Source of the DNA: JANXXV01 sp038230275
Lineage (GTDB): Bacteria; Acidobacteriota; Terriglobia; Bryobacterales; Bryobacteraceae
Reading direction: 5' to 3'
DNA: 49,414 nt
NCBI GenBank assembly: GCA_038230275.1
Contig: JBBRNO010000035.1
Coordinates: 1 to 49,414 of the forward strand
The notes below the pieces were generated by a model, which worked only from the letters and a program-made list of their open reading frames with translations, was not told the origin of the DNA and ran no database searches. Every line of letters begins with the position of its first letter. Positions within the stretch are counted from its first letter, which is position 1. Shown one piece after another: positions 32,148-40,780 of the stretch. The position numbers were made by a program, and so were the translations under genes.

Positions 32148-33311
32148 TCAGTCACCATCCGTGGCCGTGCGAACTTCGCTAAGATCCAAGAGTCCTTGAC
32201 GGAGCAATTCGCCAGCTGTATACAGGCTGTCTCTCAGGATGTGTGCAGTGCCTGCGTCAAGATTTGAAATGTGAGATCCTGCCGAATCACGGTGAGTCGC
32301 GACAATATTTCGGTCTGATAACCGGTCGTCGTCCAGGAACTCGGGGTTGTGCGTTGTCACAATTAGTTGCCGAAAATGCGAGGCTTCGAATAGGGCATCT
32401 CGAACAACCCGTATCGCGCCTGGATGTAAGCCTGTTTCAGGCTCTTCAATAATCCACGGTACGTATGGCTTTCCCGAATCCGGCGGAGAAAACAGGTCAA
32501 TAAGTAGATCCGCCAGATACACACTTCCGCTGGACATATTGTTAACGGAAAATCCCACCGGGAGCTCGATATGAGTCGTCTCCATGAATTTCAAAAAGGG
32601 AACGTTACCTTCCAGCACCCCAATCTCGAATCCGCGGAAGCTGGGTAAGATAGCTCTCATATATTCTTCGACGATCTGCATCCGGTCCGGGTAACCGTCT
32701 CTCAACCGGATGACCCGGTTCGCAAATCCTTCGTAGTCAGTCCGGCTGCTTGAAGGAAAAGTGAATAGAACGACGGGTACAAACTCGGAAGCTTGAATGC
32801 CAGCTAGACAATCATAAACGGTCCTGAACTCCGGCAGACCTGAAGCTTGGACAAGGTACAAGCGATCGCGAGCACCGGCAGGCAATATTTCAGGCGTCCC
32901 TGAGGCTTCGCCGAATCTGACCTCAAATCGCGATGTCCGCCCATCGGGATTAGTGGTTTCACATTCCTCATAAGCAACCGAATAAGTTCGATTGGATTCA
33001 AACTGCAGCTCGATCGAGTAAAAACCTCTAGACTGCCATGAAGTCTTCCACTCCACGCGTAACTCCATCGTCGACGGCATCCGTGGCGGTGCCGGAATGA
33101 TATTCATGACGCCGCCAGCAGCGTTCACTGCCTTTTCAAGCGAGCCATTCAGCCCGTTGCGGATAAAGAGCAATCCGTTGACAAAGTTTGTCTTGCCCGA
33201 TCCGTTTGGACCCACGACATAGGTTAGGGGCTCCAGAATATCCACCTGGGAATGGAGGATACTTCTGAAATTCCTGATCGCCACTCGCTCGATTGCGAAC
33301 CGCTCGGACAT
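32148..33311 (-). CDS. AAA-type ATPase, RecF/OLD-like (AAA_21)
   Basis: The protein is 387 aa from ATG 33311 (an in-frame ATG at 33350 would overlap the end of ilvD). The N-terminal ERVAIRNFRSILHSQVDILE strand leads to Walker A VVGPNGSGKTNF (34-43). The distal ABC-like motifs are INNMSSGS-like SVNNMSSGSVYLADLLIDL and Walker B PWIIEEPETGLHPGAI, followed by the H-loop LIVTTHNPEFLDD. The core between them is variable. This is the architecture of ATPases that pair with TOPRIM nucleases (OLD, Gabija, PARIS). It lies 20 bases after ilvD on the same strand and 14 bases before DUF4276. It appears less GC-rich than its neighbours by eye. Confidence 0.85.
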   Translation of the reverse strand: MSERFAIERVAIRNFRSILHSQVDILEPLTYVVGPNGSGKTNFVNGLLFIRNGLNGSLEKAVNAAGGVMNIIPAPPRMPSTMELRVEWKTSWQSRGFYSIELQFESNRTYSVAYEECETTNPDGRTSRFEVRFGEASGTPEILPAGARDRLYLVQASGLPEFRTVYDCLAGIQASEFVPVVLFTFPSSSRTDYEGFANRVIRLRDGYPDRMQIVEEYMRAILPSFRGFEIGVLEGNVPFLKFMETTHIELPVGFSVNNMSSGSVYLADLLIDLFSPPDSGKPYVPWIIEEPETGLHPGAIRVVRDALFEASHFRQLIVTTHNPEFLDDDRLSDRNIVATHRDSAGSHISNLDAGTAHILRDSLYTAGELLRQGLLDLSEVRTATDGD

Positions 33312-33331
33312 GGCTAATAGTGTCTCATTTC

Positions 33332-35014
33332 TTATTCGTCCGTAACGCACCCCAAACTGGCATTCTTCACCAACCGGATATACTTCGCCAGCGTTCCTCT
33401 TGTCGATTTATAAGCAGGCATCACCCAAGCCGCCCGCCGCGCCGCCAATTCCGCATCGGTCAAATCCACAGACAGCAAGTTCTCGCCCGCGTCCAATGTA
33501 ATCCGGTCGCCCGTCCGCACCAGCGCAATCGGCCCGCCCTCCTGCGCTTCCGGTGTTACATGCCCCACGATGAACCCGTGCGATCCGCCCGAAAATCGCC
33601 CGTCCGTCATCAGCGCCACGTCTTGGCCCAGCCCAGCGCCCATGATCGCCGAGGTCGGCGTCAGCATCTCCGGCATGCCCGGACCACCCTTCGGCCCTTC
33701 ATACCGGATCACAATCACGTCGCCTTTCGCAATCTCTTTCCGCTCCAGCGCGTGAAGCATGTCTTCTTCGGAGTCGTACACTTTCGCCGGGCCGCTGAAC
33801 CGCGATCCTTCCTTCCCGGTGATCTTCGCCACCGCCCCTTCCGGCGCCAGATTGCCCTTCAATATTTGAATATGGCCGGTCGTCTTAATCGGTGCCGACA
33901 GCGGCTGAACAATTTGCTGCCCAGCCTTTAAGCCCGGCAGGTCCTTGACATTCTCCGCCAAGGTCTTCCCCGTCACCGTCATGCACGTGCCGTCCAGAAG
34001 CCCTGCTTCCAGCAGCATCTTGATCACTGCCGGAATGCCGCCCACTTCGTGCAGCTCTTCCATCATGTACTTCCCGCTCGGCTTCAAATCCGCCAGCAGC
34101 GGCACGCGATTGCTGACGCTTTGGAAATCGTCAATCGTCAGCGGAACGTCCATCGACCGCGCCACCGCAATCAGATGCAGCACCGCATTGGTCGACCCGC
34201 CCAGCACCGTCACCAGCACCATGGCATTCTCAAACGCCGCGCGCGTCATAATGTCCCGCGGCTTCAGGTCCAGCTCCAGCAGCTTTTTAATCGCTTTCCC
34301 GGCCTCCACGCACTCGGCCTGCTTTTTCGGATCCTCGGCGGGAATCGACGAGCTGTACGGCAGTGACATCCCCATCACTTCAATTGCCGAAGCCATCGTG
34401 TTGGCGGTGTACATTCCGCCGCAAGCACCCGCTCCGGGGCAGGCATGGCGCACCGTGTCCTGCCGCTCCTTCTCACTCATGTGGCCGGTGATGAACTCGC
34501 CGTAACTCTGAAACGCGTTGACGATGTCCAGCTTCTTTTTCTCTTCGCCGCACCCCGGTTTGATGGTTCCGCCGTAGACAATCAGCGCGGGGCGGTTCAT
34601 GCGGCCAATGGCGATCATGCACCCCGGCATGTTCTTATCGCAGCCGGGAATGGAGATGTTGGCGTCGTACCATTGGCCGCCCATGATGGTCTCAATGGAG
34701 TCGGCAATCAGGTCGCGCGATTGCAGGGAAAAGCTCATTCCCTCGGTGCCCATCGAAATGCCGTCGCTGACGCCGATGGTATTGAAGCGCATTCCCACCA
34801 ATCCGGCCGCGGTGACGCCTTCTTTCACCTTCGCCGCCAGATCCAAAAGATGCATATTGCATGGATTGCCTTCAAACCACACGCTGGCGATGCCCACCTG
34901 CGCCTTGTTCATATCGGATTCGGTAAGGCCGGTGGCGTAGAGCATTGCCTGGGAGGCACCCTGCGACTTCGGTTGCGTTATTCTCGCGCTGTATTTGTTC
35001 AGTGGATTCGGCAT
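33332..35014 (-). CDS. ilvD: Dihydroxy-acid dehydratase
   Basis: The 560-aa enzyme converts dihydroxyisovalerate and dihydroxymethylvalerate to the 2-keto acids in branched-chain amino acid synthesis. The iron-sulfur cysteines are in GNPCNMH, IPGCDKNMPGC and GACGGMYTANTMAS. Other signatures are SDGISMGTEGM, LGGSTNAVLHL, EGPKGGPGMPEM and MTDGRFSGGSHGF with VGHVTPEA. Length and motifs are standard. It is a stand-alone gene with no other ilv genes in view, and it is followed on the same strand by the AAA ATPase module. It diverges from uppS over about 100 bases. Confidence 0.97.
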   Translation of the reverse strand: MPNPLNKYSARITQPKSQGASQAMLYATGLTESDMNKAQVGIASVWFEGNPCNMHLLDLAAKVKEGVTAAGLVGMRFNTIGVSDGISMGTEGMSFSLQSRDLIADSIETIMGGQWYDANISIPGCDKNMPGCMIAIGRMNRPALIVYGGTIKPGCGEEKKKLDIVNAFQSYGEFITGHMSEKERQDTVRHACPGAGACGGMYTANTMASAIEVMGMSLPYSSSIPAEDPKKQAECVEAGKAIKKLLELDLKPRDIMTRAAFENAMVLVTVLGGSTNAVLHLIAVARSMDVPLTIDDFQSVSNRVPLLADLKPSGKYMMEELHEVGGIPAVIKMLLEAGLLDGTCMTVTGKTLAENVKDLPGLKAGQQIVQPLSAPIKTTGHIQILKGNLAPEGAVAKITGKEGSRFSGPAKVYDSEEDMLHALERKEIAKGDVIVIRYEGPKGGPGMPEMLTPTSAIMGAGLGQDVALMTDGRFSGGSHGFIVGHVTPEAQEGGPIALVRTGDRITLDAGENLLSVDLTDAELAARRAAWVMPAYKSTRGTLAKYIRLVKNASLGCVTDE

Positions 35015-35117
35015 GAGGTCGATCTCAAATTCTATCAGCCACGCGCGCCAAACCGCGCAAAGTACTCTTCGCCGATAGCCGGAACGCCATGGCGCGGTGT
35101 ACTATAGGAATTTGTGC

Positions 35118-35951
35118 ATGAAAGATTTATTTGATTCGCTCAAGCCCGGAGATGCGGATTGGCTGCTGGCGCAGTCCATTGACCCGGAACGGCTGCCCGC
35201 CCACATCGCAATCATCATGGATGGCAACGGCCGCTGGGCGAACCGCCGGAACATGCCTCGGGTGGCAGGCCATCGCGCCGGAATCGATCCGGTTCGCAAC
35301 ACCGTGGAATCCTGCGCTCGGCTCGGCATCACCGCGCTGACGCTGTACGCGTTCTCGGTCGAAAATTGGAAGCGTCCGCGGCATGAAGTGGAAACGCTTT
35401 GGCGCCTGCTGCGCTTCTATCTCCGCCGCGAACTGCCGGAACTGATGGAGAACAATATCCGGCTGGCGGCCATTGGGCGGCTGGAAGCTTTGCCGAAGCA
35501 AGTCCGCCAGGAATTGGAATCGGTGATGGAGGCGACGTCGGCCAACACCGGTCTCATCGTCAACCTGGCCATCAACTATGGCGGTCGCGCGGAACTGGTT
35601 GACGCCGTCAACGCGCTGCTGGACCAAGCCCGCATCGAAGGCACGCTGGATCGTCTGCAAGTGAATGAGGCGGACATCGCGTCTAAACTCTACACCGCGA
35701 ACGTGCCTGACCCCGACCTGCTGATCCGTACCTCCGGCGAGATGCGCATCAGCAATTTCCTACTGTGGCAAATCGCCTATTCGGAGATCTACGTTACCGA
35801 AACGCTGTGGCCGGATTTCAAACGCTCGGACTTGCTGCGCGCTATTCTCGATTATCAGAAGCGGGACCGGCGGTTCGGCGGGGTGAAAACGGATGTCGTG
35901 CTCGATTCCATCGAACCGGTTGCGGAGGCCGTCGCCGTCCCGGCGCGCTAA
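35118..35951 (+). CDS. uppS: Undecaprenyl diphosphate synthase
   Basis: The product is 277 aa from ATG 35118 (AGGAA eight bases before; a TTG-like start at 35097 is unlikely). It contains IAIIMDGNGRWANRR (catalytic Asp and the N-G-R-W motif), GHRAGIDPVRNTVESC, LTLYAFSVENWKRP, INYGGRAELVDAVN and DLLIRTSGEMRISNFLLWQ, followed by WPDF. The enzyme condenses isopentenyl diphosphate onto farnesyl diphosphate to make the lipid carrier for peptidoglycan. The N-terminal 30 residues and C-terminal tail are slightly longer than usual. cdsA follows after nine bases. Confidence 0.96.
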   Translation: MKDLFDSLKPGDADWLLAQSIDPERLPAHIAIIMDGNGRWANRRNMPRVAGHRAGIDPVRNTVESCARLGITALTLYAFSVENWKRPRHEVETLWRLLRFYLRRELPELMENNIRLAAIGRLEALPKQVRQELESVMEATSANTGLIVNLAINYGGRAELVDAVNALLDQARIEGTLDRLQVNEADIASKLYTANVPDPDLLIRTSGEMRISNFLLWQIAYSEIYVTETLWPDFKRSDLLRAILDYQKRDRRFGGVKTDVVLDSIEPVAEAVAVPAR

Positions 35952-35960
35952 ACCCGCCGC

Positions 35961-36719
35961 ATGAAGCGAGTTCTCACCGCACTCGCTCTGATCCCCTTCG
36001 CCATCTACGCCATTTTCTTCGGACCTCCCTGGTTTTTCCTGCTTTCCGCGGTCGCCATGGCGTTGCTTTGCTACTCGGAATATTCGAACATCGTGGCTGG
36101 CTACGGCATTGAACCTCCAGGTTTGCCCGGAGCCGCCGCCGGACTCCTCCTGTTCTTCGACATTGCCTATGTCCGGGTCGTGGCCCTGGCCGCTCTGATG
36201 CTTTCGCTTCGATTTCGTGACTTGGCAAAAGGTCTGGCATACGCTGCCGCCATGACGCTGGGCGCGGTATATATCTTCGGTGCCTGGCGATGCGCAATTG
36301 ACCTGCGCGCCATGAATCCCAACTGGCTCCTTTTCGCGTTGGCGATCAATTGGATCGGCGACGTAGCCGCCTTCTACGTAGGGCGCACCATAGGGAAACA
36401 CAAACTTGCGCCACACATCAGTCCAGGAAAGACGTTGGAAGGGGCCATCGGCTCACTGGCATCGGCCGCCCTTTTCGGAGCGGGTTTCGCCTACTGGTGG
36501 CCTGCCGGATTATCGCTGGCCGTATGGATTGCATTGGCCCTTTTTACGAATGCCGCCGGTCAGTTCGGCGACCTCACGGAATCCGCTCTCAAGCGCGGAG
36601 CGGGAATGAAGGATAGCGGCACTCTGCTTCCCGGTCACGGCGGTTGGCTCGACCGGTTAGACAGCAGCCTCTTTACGCTGCCAGCCGTCTACTGCGCCCT
36701 GCAGTGGATCAAGCCCTAG
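35961..36719 (+). CDS. cdsA: Phosphatidate cytidylyltransferase
   Basis: The protein of 252 aa is hydrophobic with about seven membrane helices. It ends with the CDP-alcohol-type signature SALKRGAGMKDSGTLLPGHGG followed by WLDRLDS. The central KHKLAPHISPGKTLEG is also diagnostic. It makes CDP-diacylglycerol from phosphatidate and CTP at the inner membrane, the precursor of all phospholipids. The uppS-cdsA order is conserved in many bacteria, usually followed by dxr; here a terminator ends the unit. Confidence 0.95.
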   Translation: MKRVLTALALIPFAIYAIFFGPPWFFLLSAVAMALLCYSEYSNIVAGYGIEPPGLPGAAAGLLLFFDIAYVRVVALAALMLSLRFRDLAKGLAYAAAMTLGAVYIFGAWRCAIDLRAMNPNWLLFALAINWIGDVAAFYVGRTIGKHKLAPHISPGKTLEGAIGSLASAALFGAGFAYWWPAGLSLAVWIALALFTNAAGQFGDLTESALKRGAGMKDSGTLLPGHGGWLDRLDSSLFTLPAVYCALQWIKP

Positions 36720-36769
36720 CTTCCCTCAGCGGTACGTTCACAGAAAACTGAAACCTCATTTTACCGTCC

Positions 36770-36792
36770 AATCAGCCACTTAGCTGATTTTT
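36770..36792 (+). terminator. Rho-independent terminator of uppS-cdsA
   Basis: AATCAGC (36770-36776) pairs perfectly with GCTGATT (36783-36789) over a six-base loop, followed by three more T (five in a row including the stem). It is moderate in strength and lies 50 bases after cdsA. Confidence 0.7.
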
Positions 36793-36850
36793 CAAACCAG
36801 ACGGTTCGGCCCTCACCCTATCCTCATGGCCAGAGTGAGGTGTTAGAACT

Positions 36851-37189
36851 ATGAGTTTTATTAGTATTCTTCAGAAGATCGGGATGATCGCCGGACAGGC
36901 GGCCCCGGAACTGATCTCCATGGCGAATCCCCCGCTGGGAGCCATTGTTGGTACAGTTCTCAATTCCATCCTGCTGACGGAGGCCAAAGTTGGTCCCGGG
37001 CAAGGGGGCGTCAAGAAGGAGGACGCGCTTGGTGCAATCCAGGTTGCTGTTCCGCTAATTGTGAGGCTGATGGAATCGGCTACCCACAAGAATTTGGCAG
37101 ACGAAGCTCTGCTGGCTTCCGGAATGGCTAAGATGAATGATGCGGTGGTAGATATTCTGAACGCGTTCCGCATCCTGCCGAAACCGTAA
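36851..37189 (+). CDS. Small Gly/Ala/Ile-rich protein, unknown function
   Basis: A product of 112 aa with GAGGTG nine bases before ATG 36851. It is mostly helical and weakly hydrophobic (IGMIAGQAAPELISMANPPLG, TVLNSILLTEAK, AIQVAVPLIVRLMESA) with a charged turn GQGGVKKEDALG. It resembles holin-adjacent or phage-tail-region hypothetical proteins in size, but no family was recognised and no phage genes surround it. It is flanked by an upstream terminator and a downstream hairpin, so it is likely its own transcription unit. Confidence 0.6.
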   Translation: MSFISILQKIGMIAGQAAPELISMANPPLGAIVGTVLNSILLTEAKVGPGQGGVKKEDALGAIQVAVPLIVRLMESATHKNLADEALLASGMAKMNDAVVDILNAFRILPKP

Positions 37190-37195
37190 CAAACA

Positions 37196-37221
37196 GGCGG
37201 GCGGCCAGAAATCCGTCCGCC
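37196..37221 (+). terminator. GC-rich hairpin after the small unknown gene
   Basis: GGCGGGCGG (37196-37204) pairs with CCGTCCGCC (37213-37221) with one G-T pair and an eight-base loop, seven bases after the stop. There is no T run; it may be a weak terminator. Confidence 0.4.
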
Positions 37222-37232
37222 GTCTACTCAAC

Positions 37233-37652
37233 ATGAAAAGCTATCGCAAAGAGCTATGGTTCGAAGTGCCCACGCGCCGGGGATTTCTCAACATTACTCC
37301 GCAAGTGCAGCAGTGCTTGACGGAGAGCGGAATTAAGGAAGGCCTCGTCCTGGTGAACGCCATGCACATCACCGCCTCGGTATTCATCAACGACGATGAA
37401 CCCGGACTCCATCAAGACTACGAAAAATGGTTGGAGCACCTGGCGCCGCACGAACCTGTTTCAAAATACCGCCATAATCTCACCGGCGAAGACAACGCCG
37501 ACGCGCATCTGAAGCGCCAGGTGATGGGCCGCGAAGTCGTGGTGGCTATCACCGCGGGCCGTCTGGACTTCGGCCCCTGGGAGCAGATCTTCTACGGCGA
37601 ATTCGATGGACGGCGCAGGAAGCGTGTTCTGGTCAAAATCATCGGTGATTAG
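37233..37652 (+). CDS. YjbQ / UPF0047 family protein
   Basis: The 139-aa protein has the family landmarks GFLNITPQVQQCL, VLVNAMHITASVFINDDEPG, YRHNLTGEDNADAHLKRQVM and TAGRLDFGPWEQIFYGEFDG. YjbQ-type proteins show thiamine-phosphate synthase side activity and may have a nucleic-acid or stress-related role. The His and Asp/Glu residues that make the proposed metal site are present. The 3' end overlaps convergent glgB by 14 bases. Confidence 0.95.
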   Translation: MKSYRKELWFEVPTRRGFLNITPQVQQCLTESGIKEGLVLVNAMHITASVFINDDEPGLHQDYEKWLEHLAPHEPVSKYRHNLTGEDNADAHLKRQVMGREVVVAITAGRLDFGPWEQIFYGEFDGRRRKRVLVKIIGD

Positions 37653-39834
37653 TGCCGCGCTTCCGGAGTACCACCACCGCCAGCGGCGGCAATGTCACTC
37701 TCAGGCTGTTAGGCCGGCCGTGCGATGCCACCGGATCTGAGGCCACCACGCCGCCATTGCCCATGTTGCTGCCGCCAAACAACTCCGAATCCGTATTCAG
37801 AATCTCGTCGTAAGTTCCTGCCTCGGCCACTCCAAGGCGGTAATGAAGTCTCGGCACCGGCGTGAAATTGCAGCAGAACATCAGCGGGTCTTCGCCGTTG
37901 TTGGCGAAGCGCATGAAGGAAATGACGGACGATTCAGAATCCCGGAAATCCACCCATTCGAAACCCGAATAGTGAAAGTCCACTTCATACAGCGCCCGTT
38001 CGGACCGGTAGATCCGATTCAATTCCTGCACCAGCAATTGGAACTTCCGGTGCAGATCGAAATTCAACAAATCCCATGGCACACTGCCGTCGTGATTCCA
38101 TTCCGAAGTCTGGCCGATGTCGCAACCCATGAAGAGCAACTTCTTCCCCGGATGCCCATACATCAACGCCAGAAACGCGCGAGCATTGGCGAACTTCTGC
38201 CACTCATCTCCCGGCATCTTACCAATCAACGAACCTTTGCCATAAACCACTTCGTCATGCGAAACCGGCAGCACAAAGTTTTCCGTGAAGGCATACAGCA
38301 GGCTGAAGGTGATGTTGTTGTGGTGGTATTTGCGGAAGACCGGAGCACTGGAAAAATAGTCCAGCATGTCGTGCATCCAGCCCATGTTCCACTTCATGGT
38401 GAAGCCCAGTCCGTTCAAATAGACCGGCTTCGAAACGCCCGAAAACGAAGTGGATTCCTCAGCCACCGTCATGGCCCCCGGCACCTGGTGCGCCACTTCG
38501 TTGAACTTTCTCAGGAAGCTGATGGCCTCCAGATTCTCATTACCGCCGTGAATGTTCGGCACCCATTCTCCGGGCTTGCGCGAGTAGTCCAGATAAAGCA
38601 TCGACGCGACGGCATCCACCCGCAGCCCGTCAATGTGATACATCTTCAGCCAGAACAAGGCATTCGAAATCAGGAATGTCCGCACTTCGTTCCGGCCAAA
38701 ATTGAAGATCAGCGTGCCCCAGTCGCGGTGCTCGCCAAGGCGCGGATCTTCGTGCTCATAAAGCGCCGTGCCATCGAAATAGGCCAGTCCATGCGCGTCT
38801 TTTGGGAAGTGCGCAGGCACCCAATCCACCAGCACTCCGATGCCGGCCTGATGGCAGCAGTCCACCAGATACATAAAATCCTGCGGCGTTCCAAAGCGCG
38901 ACGTGGGTGCATAATAGCCAATCACCTGATAGCCCCAGGAACCGGAAAACGGATGCTCCATGATGGGCAGAAGTTCGATGTGCGTGTAGCCCATCCGTTT
39001 GACGTACTCCACCAGCGTGACGGCCATCTCCTTGTAGGAAAGGCTTTCCCCGTTCGGCTTCCTCATCCAGGATTCGAGGTGAACTTCATACACCGACATG
39101 GGCTCTTTCAGCACCGATCGTCCGGCGCGCGCCGTCATCCATTCCGAATCCGCCCATTCGTACGTGGCTAGGTCACAAACCACTGACGCCGATTTCGGGG
39201 TCACTTCACAAGCAAAGCCATACGGATCGGCTTTCAACTGCCTGTACCCGGCAAATCGCGATTGCACGTAGTATTTATATGTCGATCCCGGCGCCAGCCC
39301 TGGTATGAAAATCTCCCAGGCCCCGCCGGTCCGCGCGCGCATCGGGTGGCGTCGCGTGTCCCAGTGATTGAAGTCTCCGGCCACCGACACCACAATCGCA
39401 TTCGGCGCCCACACCGCGAACCGCACTCCCGCCACGCCTTTCGACGTCACCAGATGCGCACCCATCGTGTTGTAGCTTTCGTAGTGCGTTCCTTCGCCGT
39501 GAAGATAGAGATCGAAATCGGTCAGCAGCGGAGGGAAGCGGTACGGATCGTCGATCTCCGTCACCTCGCCCTCTCCGGTATGGACCCGCAACCGGTATTC
39601 GCTTGGCTCGGACGGAAGTGACGCCGTGTAGAACCCGTGCGAATGCTTCTGCGCCATCGGGTAGGCCGCGCCGCGCCAAATCACATCAACCGCCGACGCC
39701 TGCGGCAGAAAGGCGCGAATCTCCCATCCTTCTTCCGCCAATGCGTGTGGACCGAGAATTCGGAAAGCATCGCCGTGATAGCCGCCAACGATGGCGTCAA
39801 TTTCATGCGGGGCTTTCACGGTTTCAAGGGGCAT
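37639..39834 (-). CDS. glgB: 1,4-alpha-glucan branching enzyme
   Basis: The enzyme (731 aa from ATG 39834; a frame open to 39957 lacks family similarity) introduces alpha-1,6 branches into glycogen. It has an N-terminal domain (about 10-110), a CBM48 domain (GVRFAVWAPNAIVVSVAGDF) and the GH13 catalytic barrel. In the barrel are the motifs DWVPAHFP, GLRVDAVASMLYLDY (nucleophile Asp), AEESTSF (acid Glu) and PVSHDEVVYGKGSL. The usual all-beta C-terminus follows. No other glycogen gene is in view. The start lies only ten bases from the divergent deaminase start, so promoters must overlap or lie inside coding sequence. Confidence 0.97.
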   Translation of the reverse strand: MPLETVKAPHEIDAIVGGYHGDAFRILGPHALAEEGWEIRAFLPQASAVDVIWRGAAYPMAQKHSHGFYTASLPSEPSEYRLRVHTGEGEVTEIDDPYRFPPLLTDFDLYLHGEGTHYESYNTMGAHLVTSKGVAGVRFAVWAPNAIVVSVAGDFNHWDTRRHPMRARTGGAWEIFIPGLAPGSTYKYYVQSRFAGYRQLKADPYGFACEVTPKSASVVCDLATYEWADSEWMTARAGRSVLKEPMSVYEVHLESWMRKPNGESLSYKEMAVTLVEYVKRMGYTHIELLPIMEHPFSGSWGYQVIGYYAPTSRFGTPQDFMYLVDCCHQAGIGVLVDWVPAHFPKDAHGLAYFDGTALYEHEDPRLGEHRDWGTLIFNFGRNEVRTFLISNALFWLKMYHIDGLRVDAVASMLYLDYSRKPGEWVPNIHGGNENLEAISFLRKFNEVAHQVPGAMTVAEESTSFSGVSKPVYLNGLGFTMKWNMGWMHDMLDYFSSAPVFRKYHHNNITFSLLYAFTENFVLPVSHDEVVYGKGSLIGKMPGDEWQKFANARAFLALMYGHPGKKLLFMGCDIGQTSEWNHDGSVPWDLLNFDLHRKFQLLVQELNRIYRSERALYEVDFHYSGFEWVDFRDSESSVISFMRFANNGEDPLMFCCNFTPVPRLHYRLGVAEAGTYDEILNTDSELFGGSNMGNGGVVASDPVASHGRPNSLRVTLPPLAVVVLRKRGTNHR

Positions 39835-39844
39835 TGCCGCTATT

Positions 39845-40780
39845 ATGTCAGCAATGAACAATTTTATTGAAGGGTTGCCAAAGGCGGAGCTCCATTTGCA
39901 CCTGGAAGGCTCCATGGAACCGGAAACCCTGGTGGAACTCGACCCCACGATTTCCATCGAAGAAGCGCAGCGGATGTACCGCTATCCTAACTTCGCCGGC
40001 TTTCTGGCAAGCTACGTCTGGGCAGTGCGAAAGCTGACCGAACCTGAGCACTACGCGTTGATTCTCAGACGGCTGCTGGCGCGTCTGCAGCAACAAAATG
40101 TGCTCTACGTGGAGATCACCCTTTCCGCCGGAGTGATCTTGTGGAGGAAGCAAAATCTGGCCGAAGTCTATCAGGCCCTCCGCCAGGAAGCAGCGAAGTC
40201 GCCGCTGCAAGTCTACTGGGTCTTTGATTCCGTGCGGCAATTTGGGGTGGAACTGGCTCAGACGGTTGCCGAACATGCAGTGGAGCGTGCGAACCACGGA
40301 GTAGTGGCCTTCGGCATTGGAGGCGACGAAGAAAAAGGCCCGGCGAAGTGGTTTACTGACGTCTTCGCATTCACCAGGAAGAACGGCCTACGGTCAGTCC
40401 CGCACGCGGGCGAAACCGTAGGGCCGCAATCGGTGTGGGATGCACTCGATCTTGGCGCTGATCGCATCGGCCATGGTATCTCTGCCGCGCAAGATGAGGC
40501 GCTGATGAATCACCTGCGCGATGCCGGCATTCCCTTGGAGATCTGCATTTCCAGCAACATATGTACAGGCGTGGTGCCGTCTTTACGGGAACACCCCATA
40601 CGCCGGTTGTACGACGCCGGAGTGCCGATCATTTTGAACAGTGACGACCCGCCGATGTTTCAGACCACGCTAAATGGGGAATACGAAATCGCTGCCCGTG
40701 AATTCGGCTTCAGCGACAGCGAACTGCGAGGCTTGGCGGCGAACAGCTTCCGTTACGCCTTCCGCTATGCTGCGCCCTAA
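39845..40780 (+). CDS. Adenosine deaminase family protein
   Basis: About 311 aa from ATG 39845 (ATG 39854 is equally possible). The zinc and catalytic motifs of the family are present: KAELHLHLEGSMEPETL (H-x-H), RSVPHAGETVGPQSV (His and the Glu that protonates the ring), DRIGHGISA and PIILNSDDPPMFQTTLNGEY (Asp pair). The family covers adenosine deaminase, adenine deaminase and aminodeoxyfutalosine deaminase of the futalosine menaquinone route; substrate is not decided from sequence. The frame is open upstream to 39791 without family similarity. Confidence 0.9.
   Translation: MSAMNNFIEGLPKAELHLHLEGSMEPETLVELDPTISIEEAQRMYRYPNFAGFLASYVWAVRKLTEPEHYALILRRLLARLQQQNVLYVEITLSAGVILWRKQNLAEVYQALRQEAAKSPLQVYWVFDSVRQFGVELAQTVAEHAVERANHGVVAFGIGGDEEKGPAKWFTDVFAFTRKNGLRSVPHAGETVGPQSVWDALDLGADRIGHGISAAQDEALMNHLRDAGIPLEICISSNICTGVVPSLREHPIRRLYDAGVPIILNSDDPPMFQTTLNGEYEIAAREFGFSDSELRGLAANSFRYAFRYAAP

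Noticed and set aside
37843..39171. A 442-aa open frame antisense to glgB
   Set aside because: His/Arg-rich shadow of a GC-biased gene; glgB motifs are complete on the minus strand.
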